From Pseudidiomarina terrestris (GTDB lineage: Bacteria > Pseudomonadota > Gammaproteobacteria > Enterobacterales > Alteromonadaceae), in NCBI RefSeq assembly GCF_030466405.1, contig NZ_JAGGJF010000001.1:310001-374000 (forward strand): a stretch of 64,000 nt of DNA, read 5' to 3'. The position numbers and the translations under genes were made by a program. Shown here piece by piece: positions 18,567-28,392 of this stretch (positions are counted from its first letter, which is position 1; each line of letters opens with the position of its first letter). The notes under the pieces are model-generated. The model made no database searches and was not told the DNA's origin. It was given only the letters and a program-made list of their open reading frames with translations.

Positions 18567-19931
18567 ATGACAGATTATAAAGTTGCAGATATCAGCTTAG
18601 CCGATTGGGGCCGTAAAGAGATCTCAATCGCCGAATCAGAAATGCCGGCGCTGATGACCATTCGCCGCAAATACGCAGATGAGAAGCCGTTGCAAGGCGC
18701 ACGCATCATCGGCTGTATTCACATGACCATTCAGACCGCGGTTTTAATTGAAACCCTGATCGAACTTGGCGCTGAAGTTCGCTGGTCGTCGTGCAACATC
18801 TTCTCCACTCAGGATCACGCAGCAGCAGCAATGGCCGCAGCCGGTGTTCCAGTGTTTGCCTGGAAAGGCGAGACTGAAGAAGAATACGAATGGTGTCTGG
18901 AGCAAACCTGTCATAAAGACGGTGAGCTGTGGGATGCCAACATGATTCTTGATGATGGTGGTGACTTGACCTTGTTAATTCACGACAAGTACCCGCAAAT
19001 GCTGGATAAAGTACATGGTATCACTGAAGAGACCACCACCGGTGTACATCGTCTGCTGGAAATGTTGAAGCACGGTACCTTGAAAGTGCCTGCGATTAAC
19101 GTCAATGACTCAGTCACCAAATCCAAGAACGACAATAAGTACGGTTGCCGTCACTCGTTAAACGATGCGATCAAGCGCGCCACAGATCACCTGTTGTCAG
19201 GCAAGAAGGCTTTGGTTATCGGCTACGGTGACGTAGGTAAAGGCTCGGCAGCCAGTTTGCGTCAGGAAGGCATGGTCGTGCGTATCGCTGAAATTGACCC
19301 GATCTGTGCGATGCAGGCCTGTATGGACGGCTACGAAGTGGTATCCCCCTACCTTAACGGCGTGAATACGGGTGAAGCTGGCGGTATCAATAAAGACCTC
19401 CTGCAAACCATCGACCTTATCGTCACAACCACAGGTAATGTTAACGTCTGTGATCAGCACATGCTGACTGCGCTTAAATCGACCGCTGTGGTCTGTAACA
19501 TTGGTCACTTCGATAACGAAATCGATACTGCGTTTATGCGTAAAAACTGGCGTTGGGACGAGGTCAAGCCACAAGTACACATGATTCATCGCAGCGACGA
19601 TGAGAACGATTACTTGTTGTTGCTATCCGAAGGCCGCCTGGTCAACCTCGGTAACGCAACGGGTCACCCAAGCCGTATCATGGATGGTTCTTTCGCGAAT
19701 CAGGTACTGGCACAGCTGCACTTATTCGCTGAGAAGTTTGCAGACTTGTCTGAAGCAGAAAAAGCTGACAAGCTACGGGTAGAAGTGCTGCCAAAACAAC
19801 TTGATGAAGAAGTTGCTCGTTATATGGTTCAGGGCTTTGGTGGTGTCATGACTAAATTGACCCAGGAGCAGGCTGATTACATCCATGTTGATGTCGCAGG
19901 CCCCTACAAAACCGACGAATACCGCTACTAA
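18567..19931 (+). CDS. ahcY: Adenosylhomocysteinase (SAH hydrolase)
   Basis: Splits S-adenosylhomocysteine into homocysteine and adenosine, with bound NAD as cofactor, regenerating the methyl cycle. Length is 454 aa. Family segments include [28 protein letters not shown] sequence near residue 50, STQDHAAAA, and the NAD-binding [14 protein letters not shown] (about residues 215-228). The C-terminal [14 protein letters not shown] has the conserved Lys and Tyr that complete the NAD site of the partner subunit. I chose ATG 18567 with GAGG upstream; the frame opens 24 bp earlier. It follows the probable adenosine kinase, forming a two-gene SAH-disposal unit. Confidence 0.97.
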   Translation: MTDYKVADISLADWGRKEISIAESEMPALMTIRRKYADEKPLQGARIIGCIHMTIQTAVLIETLIELGAEVRWSSCNIFSTQDHAAAAMAAAGVPVFAWKGETEEEYEWCLEQTCHKDGELWDANMILDDGGDLTLLIHDKYPQMLDKVHGITEETTTGVHRLLEMLKHGTLKVPAINVNDSVTKSKNDNKYGCRHSLNDAIKRATDHLLSGKKALVIGYGDVGKGSAASLRQEGMVVRIAEIDPICAMQACMDGYEVVSPYLNGVNTGEAGGINKDLLQTIDLIVTTTGNVNVCDQHMLTALKSTAVVCNIGHFDNEIDTAFMRKNWRWDEVKPQVHMIHRSDDENDYLLLLSEGRLVNLGNATGHPSRIMDGSFANQVLAQLHLFAEKFADLSEAEKADKLRVEVLPKQLDEEVARYMVQGFGGVMTKLTQEQADYIHVDVAGPYKTDEYRY

Positions 19932-20524
19932 TGGTGTCACCTATGACGCAAGCAAAACCGGTAGTGACCTACCGCGAACTAACGGCCGCCGATCACGCGG
20001 CCGTTATTGAATTAGGCAACCGGGTACATGGTGAAAACTATTTAACCGAAGAAAGCCTGGCCGACTACGTCGAGCGTGGCGAAAAAGACGGCGTTAACCT
20101 CAACTGGCTGGCGTTTGTCGGCGACCAGCTGGCGGGCATTCGGCTGACCTTTGCCCCTGGCAAATGGGACATCGACAGCTGGTGTACGCCTGCAGCATGG
20201 CCGGTGCCGAAAGAGCAGATGTGCTATTTCAAGTGCGCCGCGGTTGCAGAAATCAGTCGTGGCCTGGGTATTGGTCGCGGGTTACTCGATCGCTCCATTG
20301 CTGCTGCACAAACTCTGGGCTGTAAAGCTGGTCTTGCGCATATTTGGATGCAAAGTCCAAATAATAGTGCATACTCTTATTTTACTCGCTGCGGCGGAGA
20401 GATGATTCAAGAACATCCTGGCCGCTGGTATGAACTCTCGATTCATGGCGGCTACCATTGCCCCGTGTGTGACGGTGTTTGTCATTGCACTGCCGGAGAA
20501 ATGGTGCTGCGCTTCGATCGCTAA
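19931..20524 (+). CDS. GNAT-family N-acetyltransferase with C-terminal Cys cluster
   Basis: A 197-aa protein of the GNAT fold. The acetyl-CoA-binding loop is seen in EISRGLGIGRGLLDRSI (about residues 102-118), and the substrate-side sequence SPNNSAYSYFTRCGGEM follows. It is rich in cysteine, ending in HCPVCDGVCHC about 20 residues before the C-terminus, which could bind a metal or form disulfides. The substrate is unknown. The ATG at 19931 shares one base with the ahcY stop (TAATG), so coupling to ahcY is likely; an ATG at 19943 is an alternative start. The downstream oxidase begins 17 bp after its stop. Confidence 0.8.
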   Translation: MVSPMTQAKPVVTYRELTAADHAAVIELGNRVHGENYLTEESLADYVERGEKDGVNLNWLAFVGDQLAGIRLTFAPGKWDIDSWCTPAAWPVPKEQMCYFKCAAVAEISRGLGIGRGLLDRSIAAAQTLGCKAGLAHIWMQSPNNSAYSYFTRCGGEMIQEHPGRWYELSIHGGYHCPVCDGVCHCTAGEMVLRFDR

Positions 20525-20540
20525 TAGAACGAGCCAACCT

Positions 20541-21872
20541 ATGTACGACCCGCTTGTTGATAACTGTCCCGGCCCAGCGCAACCTCACGCTCGCAGTTAT
20601 TGGCAGGCGACAACGAAGACACAACTCCCCCAACCTTCAGCAATTTTGCCAGAACGCACGGACTGCATTGTCATCGGCGCCGGTTACACCGGACTCAATG
20701 CCGCGCTGGAGCTCGCTAAACGCTTCGGCCAAAAGGTGGTGCTCATCGACGCAAACCGGATCGGTTGGGGTTGCTCCACCCGCAATGCCGGCTTCGCGAT
20801 GCCTGGGACCGGCAGATTGGGCTACGGAGACTGGCAAAAGCGTCTGGGCGATGCCGGTGCACGTGCTATACAAGCTGAGTATCAGCGCGGCTTTGACCGC
20901 CTGGAGCAGCACCTTGAACTGTGCCCTCAGCAGTTACAGGTACAGCGTGGCGGTTACCTCAAAGTGGCTCATCAGCCCAGCGCTGTAGAGGGCCTTCGCA
21001 ATAGCTATCAGACCTTAAAAGAGTTTGACCCTAACACGCGCTGGCTCGATTCCGACGCCATACAAGCGCGTATCCGCAGCCCGCAGGCCCATGCCGCCAT
21101 TCACTTTCCACAAAGTTTTGGTATTAACCCGGTGCTACTCACGGCAAGTATTGCGCGTCAGGCCAGCGAGGCAGGGGTTACTCTGCTTGAGGACGCACCG
21201 GTTCAGCACTGGGATAAAGTGGGTGGCCTGCACCGCTTGCATACGGCCAAGGGGCGTGTGTGTGCACCGAACATCATTATCGCCACCAACGGCTATACTC
21301 CCAACCATCTGCACCCGAGTATTCACGGCCGTACACTGCCGGTGCTCTCCAGTGTCATCGTCACGCGCCCGTTGCATGCCGAGGAACGCCAGGCCATTGG
21401 GCTGAGCAGCAGCGAGTTGGTGATGGATACCCGCACGTTGAAGTATTATTATCGGTTGCTACCGGACGGGCGCCTGCTCTTTGGTGGTCGCGGTGCCATC
21501 CGCGGTAAAGATGCGGGTCATCCACGCTATGCCCGCCACCTGTTGCAGGCCCTACGCGGCAGCTTCCCGGCCTTACGTGAACTCACCAGCGAGCCAGCCG
21601 ATTATTACTGGAGTGGCTGGGTGAGCGTTGCATTGGATGATTATCCACGCGTTTATAGTCCCGAGGAAGGGGTCTACACCAGTATGGGATATTGCGGTGC
21701 TGGTGTGACCTTTACTCAAATTGCCGGGCAACGGCTGGCGGAACTGGTGATGGGAGAAGAGTTACCACCCCTTCCGTTTTATCAGTCACCGCTACCCGAG
21801 TTTCCTTTTCCCCATTTTCGTCGTGTCGGTCAATGGGCTTTTTACCAGCTCGCTCGCTGGCGAAGCCTGTAA
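20541..21872 (+). CDS. FAD-dependent amine/amino-acid oxidoreductase (DAO family)
   Basis: A 443-aa flavoprotein of the D-amino-acid oxidase/glycine oxidase superfamily, resembling gamma-glutamylputrescine oxidases (PuuB type). The dinucleotide-binding motif is DCIVIGAGYTGLNAALELA (about residues 41-59), followed by WGCSTRNAGF, where related enzymes contact the flavin. The C-terminal GYCGAGVTFTQIAGQRLAEL is the second FAD contact. I chose ATG 20541; upstream in-frame sequence overlaps the GNAT gene and is not conserved-looking. The substrate is not predictable. The gene ends 9 bp before the convergent ABC permease. Confidence 0.88.
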   Translation: MYDPLVDNCPGPAQPHARSYWQATTKTQLPQPSAILPERTDCIVIGAGYTGLNAALELAKRFGQKVVLIDANRIGWGCSTRNAGFAMPGTGRLGYGDWQKRLGDAGARAIQAEYQRGFDRLEQHLELCPQQLQVQRGGYLKVAHQPSAVEGLRNSYQTLKEFDPNTRWLDSDAIQARIRSPQAHAAIHFPQSFGINPVLLTASIARQASEAGVTLLEDAPVQHWDKVGGLHRLHTAKGRVCAPNIIIATNGYTPNHLHPSIHGRTLPVLSSVIVTRPLHAEERQAIGLSSSELVMDTRTLKYYYRLLPDGRLLFGGRGAIRGKDAGHPRYARHLLQALRGSFPALRELTSEPADYYWSGWVSVALDDYPRVYSPEEGVYTSMGYCGAGVTFTQIAGQRLAELVMGEELPPLPFYQSPLPEFPFPHFRRVGQWAFYQLARWRSL

Positions 21873-21880
21873 CCCTGACC

Positions 21881-23029
21881 TTAAAGTCCGAACACCACTT
21901 TTTCACTGCTAAGCATACGGCTAATCAGACGCAGCAACAACATTGAAACCAGTACCGTCGCTACTGCACTTACTGCCATAGCGCCCCACTGCAGTGACTC
22001 ACCTTTAATAATATCCAACAAAGCCTGATGCTGCCCGGTCAAAGGTAAGTAATACAGAATTTGGTTTTTCACGCGCGCAAACTCAACGCCAAATACCACC
22101 AGCATAGGCGCCATTAACAGCAGCGAGATATAGGTCTGCGCTTCTTTGAAGCTTTTCGCCCGGAACGACACGAACAGTTGCAATGCGGTCGCCAACAACG
22201 CCAGCGGCACCAACAGCAACATGATTAAGAGAATCATGGGCCAGGCCAACACAATACTGATGCCGATTTCATGCAGTGGTAAAAACTTAAAAATGAACGG
22301 AATCAGCACCGCGCTTAAAATCCCCCCGAACATGGCAAATGCCGATGCCGCAAGCGCTTTGCCCCAGACCAGCTGCTCAGTGGTCAGCGGCTGTGATAGC
22401 AACAGCTCCAGTGAATTGCGCTCACGTTCGCCGGCACTGATATCGATGGCGACGTTCATGCCTGAGAAAAATACCGAAAGTAAAATAAAGATCAGCACAC
22501 TACCGAGCAAGATGGCGGCCTTTGAGCCTTTGGTTGCAGTATCGTGTTTGACCAGATCGACGCCCTGCGTTATACGTGGATCAATGCCACGCATTTGCAA
22601 ACGAATATAACTCAGTTGCCGGGTGTAATTTTCAACCGCGCTTTCCACCCGACGAATATCTGTACGTTGCTTCTGTGACGAAAAATCCGCGGTCAGCGTG
22701 ACTTTCGCAGGCTGCGCCGTGGCAATATTGTCTTCCCACTCTGGCGCAATCGCCAATGTAATCGGCTGCTGCCCTGCTGGCCAGTCTTCATCCCGCGTCA
22801 CTATCCCTTGTCGTTCCAGATGTGCCACAAATGCTGGCGCATATTCAGCGCCTTCAATATCGATTTTCACATTACTGGTATCGGTAAGCTGGCTAATCAA
22901 TACGTAAAACGCCACCGCCATCAGCAAGGGACCGAAAAATGCGTAAGACATAGCCGCCATAACCGAGCGTTTATCGCGCAAAGCATCCTTTAATTCTTTA
23001 CGCATAACAATGTTTACTGGTGATCTCAT
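21881..23029 (-). CDS. ABC-2 type exporter permease (NatB-like)
   Basis: A 382-aa inner-membrane permease with one N-terminal hydrophobic segment (about residues 27-47), a roughly 130-residue extracytoplasmic domain, then five hydrophobic segments toward the C-terminus. The cytoplasmic coupling stretch ISAGERERNSLELLLSQPLTTEQLVWGK is typical of NatB and related ABC-2 permeases. It overlaps the upstream ATPase gene by 4 bp, so the two form one transporter. Exported substrates of this family include sodium, drugs and peptides; nothing here settles which. It converges with the FAD oxidoreductase gene. Confidence 0.9.
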   Translation of the reverse strand: MRSPVNIVMRKELKDALRDKRSVMAAMSYAFFGPLLMAVAFYVLISQLTDTSNVKIDIEGAEYAPAFVAHLERQGIVTRDEDWPAGQQPITLAIAPEWEDNIATAQPAKVTLTADFSSQKQRTDIRRVESAVENYTRQLSYIRLQMRGIDPRITQGVDLVKHDTATKGSKAAILLGSVLIFILLSVFFSGMNVAIDISAGERERNSLELLLSQPLTTEQLVWGKALAASAFAMFGGILSAVLIPFIFKFLPLHEIGISIVLAWPMILLIMLLLVPLALLATALQLFVSFRAKSFKEAQTYISLLLMAPMLVVFGVEFARVKNQILYYLPLTGQHQALLDIIKGESLQWGAMAVSAVATVLVSMLLLRLISRMLSSEKVVFGL

Positions 23030-23760
23030 GCTGCAATACCCTCATCGGTACCAATAATTTTTACGAAAGCTTCTTCCAGTGCTTCTTCCCCTGTCTGCTC
23101 ACAGAGTTCGGTCGGTGTACCTTGCGCAGCGACCTTGCCAGCAGCGACCACCACCACCTGATCACAAAGAGCAGCCACTTCTTGCATGACGTGGCTGGAA
23201 AATAAAATACTGGTACCTTGATCGCGTAACTCGCGCAGCAGGTCACGTAAAATACGGGTGCTCATAACGTCGAGCCCGCGACTCGGTTCATCAAGAATCA
23301 AGTGCTTAGGTCGGTGCACAATGGCCTGGGCCAAAGCAACTTTCATCCGCTGGCCCTGCGAGAATCCTGTCGCGCGACGGTCGGCAATTGCATCCATGTC
23401 CAGCCGTGAGATGACGTTCTGCACCGCAGTTGCGCCGGCGTCACCTTCAAGACCATGGAGCGTTGCGAAATAGGCAATTTGCTCGCGGGCAGTCAGGCGC
23501 TCGTAGAGGCCAAACTTGTCCGGGAAAATGCCGATCTTCTTGCGCACCGCAAGCGGCTCCAGATTGGCATCGATGCCGTCAATCAGGGCCTCGCCTGTAT
23601 CTGCTTTGAGCAGACCATAAATCGTCCGCAGACAGGTGGTTTTGCCGGCACCGTTAGGGCCAAGTAGTCCGGTGATCTGTCCTTCAGGCGCGCTAAACGT
23701 CAGGCCATCAAGAGCCGTCACCTTACCGAAGGATTTTTTTAGTGATTTGACTTCGATCAT
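23026..23760 (-). CDS. ABC transporter ATP-binding protein (NatA-like)
   Basis: The 244-aa ATPase partner of the ABC-2 permease. Walker A is GPNGAGKTT (residues 34-42), the Q loop is in GIFPDKFGLYERLTAREQ, the signature is FSQGQRMKVALAQA, and Walker B is HLILDEPSRGLDVMST, with the H-loop His in FSSHVMQEV. The signature starts FSQGQ rather than LSGGQ, as in several NatA proteins. It overlaps the permease by 4 bp and starts 10 bp after the S33 peptidase gene, suggesting a three-gene operon led by the peptidase. Confidence 0.93.
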   Translation of the reverse strand: MIEVKSLKKSFGKVTALDGLTFSAPEGQITGLLGPNGAGKTTCLRTIYGLLKADTGEALIDGIDANLEPLAVRKKIGIFPDKFGLYERLTAREQIAYFATLHGLEGDAGATAVQNVISRLDMDAIADRRATGFSQGQRMKVALAQAIVHRPKHLILDEPSRGLDVMSTRILRDLLRELRDQGTSILFSSHVMQEVAALCDQVVVVAAGKVAAQGTPTELCEQTGEEALEEAFVKIIGTDEGIAA

Positions 23761-23770
23761 GATGACTCTC

Positions 23771-25237
23771 TTATAATCCTTTGCCGTTACTATTCAGAAT
23801 AAAAGGTTGCGGGCGTTGTTCTGTCAGACACTCAGAATCGAGCTTTTGCAAGTCCAGATCTTTGATAAACTCGCTCGCCAGGCGGTTTGCGCAGGTATGA
23901 CCGACAATGGTATGTGCGCCCTGAGGCGCCACCAGATGGCGACTGTTACTCAGGGTTTCCGCAGCCAGCTCGCCCCAGGCCGGCGGTGTTACCGGGTCCA
24001 GCTCGCCCGACAGCAACAAGGTTGGAATAGCACTTTCCACCGGCGTAAACCACTCGTCTGGACGTTCTTGTTTCGGCCACACCGAACACATATCGATAAA
24101 GGCATCGGCAGTGCGGCTGCCGATAAAGGTATTGTCACCATCCGCAGTCAGCAGCTCAGGTGTCGCCCGCGGCAAGTCTTCACTGCACAGCACACTTAGC
24201 GTAAGTCCCATATAAAGTTCAGACTGTGCCATGGTACTTCCTAATAAGCCGGTTAACGGGGTGTAATCGCCCTCAGCAGTGCGTTGAATCACATAAGGTA
24301 GCATTTGCCGCGTCGTGGGATGATAAAGCCCCACACGCATCACCGAGCTTAGCCGGCCGGCAGTCACAAGAATATCAACCGGCTCGTTACTCAGCGGGTC
24401 TCTGACGGTCAGGGGAACGGGGTCAACTTCAAGTTGTTGCATCAGGGTACGGTAAGTGAGGTCAAGATTAGGAAACGTCTCGCTACAGACCTGCGACGCT
24501 TTGCAACGGGCAAGCAATTGTTCAAAAGAGTCTGCGCCATGACGGCCAAAGGGACCCACCACCACTTGCACGGGCGCTACTGCGTCAAGTACGGCAGCAC
24601 GCACCGATTGCGGCGCTTCGCGCATGTAAACCAGCCCGGCGCGTGATCCATAAGAACCACCGTAGAGCGTGACCTGTGGGTAGCCTAAAGCTTCCCGCAC
24701 AGCCTCAAAATCGCGAATGGCATTCACGGTATGGTATTGAGTTAAGTCAACATCGGTAAACTTAGCCAAGCAGTTTTCTGCCATCTCCGCTAAGTCGATA
24801 GCATCGTCCGCCTTGACCAACTCTTCGACATGGCTCATGGCACAACTAAGCGGATTGGAGCCGCCAGTCCCACGTTGGTCGATGAGCAGAATATCCCGCT
24901 GCTGCCGGACGTTCTGGAAAATACGCGCAATCATGCTGCCGAGTTCTGTCGCTGCTTGGCCTGGGCCGCCGGCTAAAATCAATAGGGGGTCGTCTTGTTT
25001 ACTCTCGCGCACAGCGGGCAACACCGCGAAATTGATGCCAATGGTTCGGCCGTCAGGTGCATCGTAATTTTCCGGAACCTGCAAGGTACCGCAGCGCAGT
25101 TGCTCAGAAATGTCTTTCAGGTAACAGGACTCGAGCTCCACCTGAGCTGACGGCACGGGTGCAGCGGCATCCTGCGCATGAGTTGCAAAGCTCGCAACTG
25201 CGGCAGCCAACAAAAGAGGTGCAATGGAGATTTTCAT
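23771..25237 (-). CDS. Secreted S33-family alpha/beta-hydrolase peptidase
   Basis: A 488-aa exported hydrolase similar to tripeptidyl/prolyl aminopeptidases of family S33. A cleavable signal peptide ends near residue 21 (ATHAQ). The oxyanion region is ILAGGPGQAATE. The nucleophile is Ser195 in LYGGSYGSRAGLVYM, the acid is Asp in LLLSGELDPVTPP, and the His is in APQGAHTIVGHTC. There are many cysteines, as in secreted family members with disulfides. It probably trims peptides in the periplasm or outside. The ABC-2 exporter genes follow within 10 bp on the same strand. Confidence 0.9.
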   Translation of the reverse strand: MKISIAPLLLAAAVASFATHAQDAAAPVPSAQVELESCYLKDISEQLRCGTLQVPENYDAPDGRTIGINFAVLPAVRESKQDDPLLILAGGPGQAATELGSMIARIFQNVRQQRDILLIDQRGTGGSNPLSCAMSHVEELVKADDAIDLAEMAENCLAKFTDVDLTQYHTVNAIRDFEAVREALGYPQVTLYGGSYGSRAGLVYMREAPQSVRAAVLDAVAPVQVVVGPFGRHGADSFEQLLARCKASQVCSETFPNLDLTYRTLMQQLEVDPVPLTVRDPLSNEPVDILVTAGRLSSVMRVGLYHPTTRQMLPYVIQRTAEGDYTPLTGLLGSTMAQSELYMGLTLSVLCSEDLPRATPELLTADGDNTFIGSRTADAFIDMCSVWPKQERPDEWFTPVESAIPTLLLSGELDPVTPPAWGELAAETLSNSRHLVAPQGAHTIVGHTCANRLASEFIKDLDLQKLDSECLTEQRPQPFILNSNGKGL

Positions 25238-25343
25238 GCATTGTTATCCATTTGTAACGAATGCAGACAGTCTAAACGTTCGGGCAAGCTTCGGAAAGGG
25301 TTAAAACTGTAAAGAAATGTGGCATTCGCCCGGCAAACAACGC

Positions 25344-25739
25344 TTAAGGCTGGAAACGACGTGCGAGTATTTCACCAATCGGCGTCTCTAACAGGTTACG
25401 CTCTCGCATCCATTCGAAATCGCCCACCTGTCTGATGTCATCAATATGGACACTGCGGGCAATAAAGCTACCGATATCATGGGCATCATTTTTAACAGCA
25501 AACTGAATCAGCGTGGCGTCATTACAGCGGATATTGGAATAAACATCACGCAAGCGGATCCGCATGTCGCGAAGCTTACGCTGCAAACGTACCGTATGAT
25601 TGTCGCGCACATAGGCGCAGAAGACTAACGCAACTTCTTCGGACTCTAAGTAGGATTGTGCTGACGCCGGTAAACTGAGCGGCATCAAGACCATCGCAGC
25701 GCTAGTTGCAGCTAGCCATGATGTAATCGATTTGAACAT
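25344..25739 (-). CDS. Small exported protein, possibly DUF3718
   Basis: A 131-aa protein with a clear signal peptide (MFKSITSWLAATSAAMVLMPLSLPASA, cleaved near residue 27). The mature part has two cysteines about 32 residues apart (VFCAYVRDN and IRCNDATLIQFAV), which could form a disulfide, plus basic helices. The pattern recalls the DUF3718 family found in Alteromonadales, but I cannot confirm that. Function is unknown. It stands alone, with about 100 bp of non-coding DNA on each side. Confidence 0.72.
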   Translation of the reverse strand: MFKSITSWLAATSAAMVLMPLSLPASAQSYLESEEVALVFCAYVRDNHTVRLQRKLRDMRIRLRDVYSNIRCNDATLIQFAVKNDAHDIGSFIARSVHIDDIRQVGDFEWMRERNLLETPIGEILARRFQP

Positions 25740-25830
25740 CGAATAACCTCAAGTGTTCTCACTGGAGCTCATCCTACCCTGCTCATTCAAGCCTTACAAC
25801 GGAATATATTGTTAACAGGCAGGTCTACTT

Positions 25831-26337
25831 TTACAAATTATTTACGCGTTCGAACACCTGAGTACTGAAGGAATGAGGATTATTTTTATCGGCGGGGTGC
25901 TCGACTTGCTCTTTTAGCTCCCACTCTCCGAGTGCATGAAAATCCGGAAACCAGGTATCGCCTTCGACCTTAACATCAATCTGCGTCAGGTAGAGACGCG
26001 CTGCATGGGGCAGAAATTCCTGATAGACGTGACCGCCACCGATGACCATCAACTCTTCAGTATCTCCAGCCGCTGTTACGGCTTGGCCGGTATCACTTAC
26101 CCAGACCACGCCCTGCTCGTCAGTATAAGGCTGCTGATACTTGCGGCTGAGCACGATATTGGTACGACCGGGCAGCGGCCGACCAATGGATTCGTAGGTT
26201 TTGCGTCCCATCACTACCGGCTTACCCATAGTGATGCGCTTGAAATGTTGCAGTTCGGCGGGTAAATGCCACGGCATATCACCGTTTTTTCCGATAACCC
26301 GGTCGTGGGCCATGGCCGCAATCAATGCAATTCGCAT
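25831..26337 (-). CDS. folA: Dihydrofolate reductase
   Basis: Reduces dihydrofolate to tetrahydrofolate with NADPH, closing the cycle with thyA. Length is 168 aa (E. coli 159). It begins RIALIAAMAHDRVIGKNGDMPWHLPAELQHFK-like with the substrate-binding acidic Asp in the MPWHLPAEL context, then GKPVVMGRKTYESIGRPLPGR (NADPH binding) and MVIGGGHVYQEFLPHA. The ATG follows GAGG, but the spacer is a run of six T. A 9-bp inverted repeat just upstream (26348-26356 with 26388-26396) lies in the leader and might act on expression. obgE ends 76 bp upstream on the same strand. Confidence 0.96.
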   Translation of the reverse strand: MRIALIAAMAHDRVIGKNGDMPWHLPAELQHFKRITMGKPVVMGRKTYESIGRPLPGRTNIVLSRKYQQPYTDEQGVVWVSDTGQAVTAAGDTEELMVIGGGHVYQEFLPHAARLYLTQIDVKVEGDTWFPDFHALGEWELKEQVEHPADKNNPHSFSTQVFERVNNL

Positions 26338-26347
26338 AAAAAACCTC

Positions 26348-26396
26348 GTTGCTCGTGCACCAGGGTGCTCATACCCGTCCGCTGGCTACGAGCAAC
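26348..26396 (-). promoter_or_regulatory. Inverted repeat in the obgE-folA gap next to the folA RBS
   Basis: On the minus strand GTTGCTCGT and ACGAGCAAC form a perfect 9-bp stem enclosing 31 nt, which include a nested GCACC/GGTGC pair. The right arm is followed at once by GAGG, six T and the folA start codon. It could be an obgE terminator or a structure that limits folA translation; sequence alone does not decide. Confidence 0.45.
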
Positions 26397-26413
26397 GCCT
26401 GAATCAATTGTTA

Positions 26414-27592
<1,179 letters not shown>

Positions 27593-27606
27593 CTACCTGC
27601 CACTAT

Positions 27607-27637
27607 AAAAAAACCCCGCCACACAGGACGGGGTTTC
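27607..27637 (-). terminator. Rho-independent terminator after rpmA
   Basis: On the minus strand AAACCCCG pairs with CGGGGTTT across a loop of about 10 nt, followed by T residues. It lies between the rpmA stop (27663) and the obgE start (27586), so obgE probably depends partly on readthrough or its own promoter. Confidence 0.75.
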
Positions 27638-27662
27638 TATGTTTTTCGTTAACTCGCCTGAA

Positions 27663-27920
27663 TTAGTCAGTAACGATGCTAACGTATTTGCGGTTCTTAG
27701 GACCTTTCTCCGCAAAAGAAACTTTACCGTCGCTCAGAGCGAACAAAGTGTGGTCACGACCAATACCGACGTTATCACCAGCGTGGAAACGAGTACCACG
27801 TTGACGAACGATGATGCTACCAGCTAATACTGACTCACCACCGAAGCGCTTTACACCCAGACGTTTACTTTCTGAGTCACGACCGTTTTTGGTTGAACCA
27901 CCAGCTTTTTTGTGTGCCAT
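27663..27920 (-). CDS. rpmA: 50S ribosomal protein L27
   Basis: An 85-aa ribosomal protein near the peptidyl transferase centre. The sequence starts [20 protein letters not shown] and continues [22 protein letters not shown] and [14 protein letters not shown], all standard L27. It is 17 bp downstream of rplU, in the conserved rplU-rpmA-obgE order. There is no N-terminal extension requiring cleavage. Confidence 0.98.
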   Translation of the reverse strand: MAHKKAGGSTKNGRDSESKRLGVKRFGGESVLAGSIIVRQRGTRFHAGDNVGIGRDHTLFALSDGKVSFAEKGPKNRKYVSIVTD

Positions 27921-27937
27921 GTGTCGTTACTCCTTAA

Positions 27938-28249
27938 TTAACCGTTAATACCAGTGATCTTCACTTCAGTGAACCACTGACGATGACCTTGATGTTTCAT
28001 GTGGTGCTTACGACGGCGGAACTTGATAATGTTCACTTTGTCAGCACGGCCATGGTTGACGACTTCCGCTTTTACGGATCCACCAGAAACAAAAGGCGCG
28101 CCGATTTTCACGTCATCGCCGTTCGACATCATTAACACTTCGTCGAACTCAACCACTTCACCGGTGGCTGCTTCCAGCTTTTCCAGGCGGACGATTTGGC
28201 CTTCAGTCACACGGTGCTGCTTACCGCCACTTTGGAATACTGCGTACAT
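27938..28249 (-). CDS. rplU: 50S ribosomal protein L21
   Basis: A 103-aa 23S rRNA-binding ribosomal protein. It begins [20 protein letters not shown] and contains [19 protein letters not shown] and the basic [13 protein letters not shown] segment, all typical of L21. A strong candidate promoter lies upstream (28302-28330). ispB is upstream on the same strand, whereas in E. coli it is divergent from rplU. Confidence 0.98.
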   Translation of the reverse strand: MYAVFQSGGKQHRVTEGQIVRLEKLEAATGEVVEFDEVLMMSNGDDVKIGAPFVSGGSVKAEVVNHGRADKVNIIKFRRRKHHMKHQGHRQWFTEVKITGING

Positions 28250-28301
28250 AGTTTTCTCCGATTCGCCCTTAGGGGCACGTTAGATTTAAATCAGGGCGCG
28301 A

Positions 28302-28330
28302 ATTATAGGCGAACTTAACGCCCGAGTAAA
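28302..28330 (-). promoter_or_regulatory. Candidate sigma-70 promoter of rplU-rpmA
   Basis: On the minus strand TTTACT (28325-28330), a 17-bp spacer and a perfect TATAAT (28302-28307) precede rplU by about 53 bp. The leader has a short GCCC/GGGC inverted repeat around 28263-28276. Confidence 0.6.
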
Positions 28331-28392
28331 GAGTGTTCTTCGTTATTCGTAGGTCGCGCCAACTGTACCTACGCTCATACCTGCTTTTGGCT

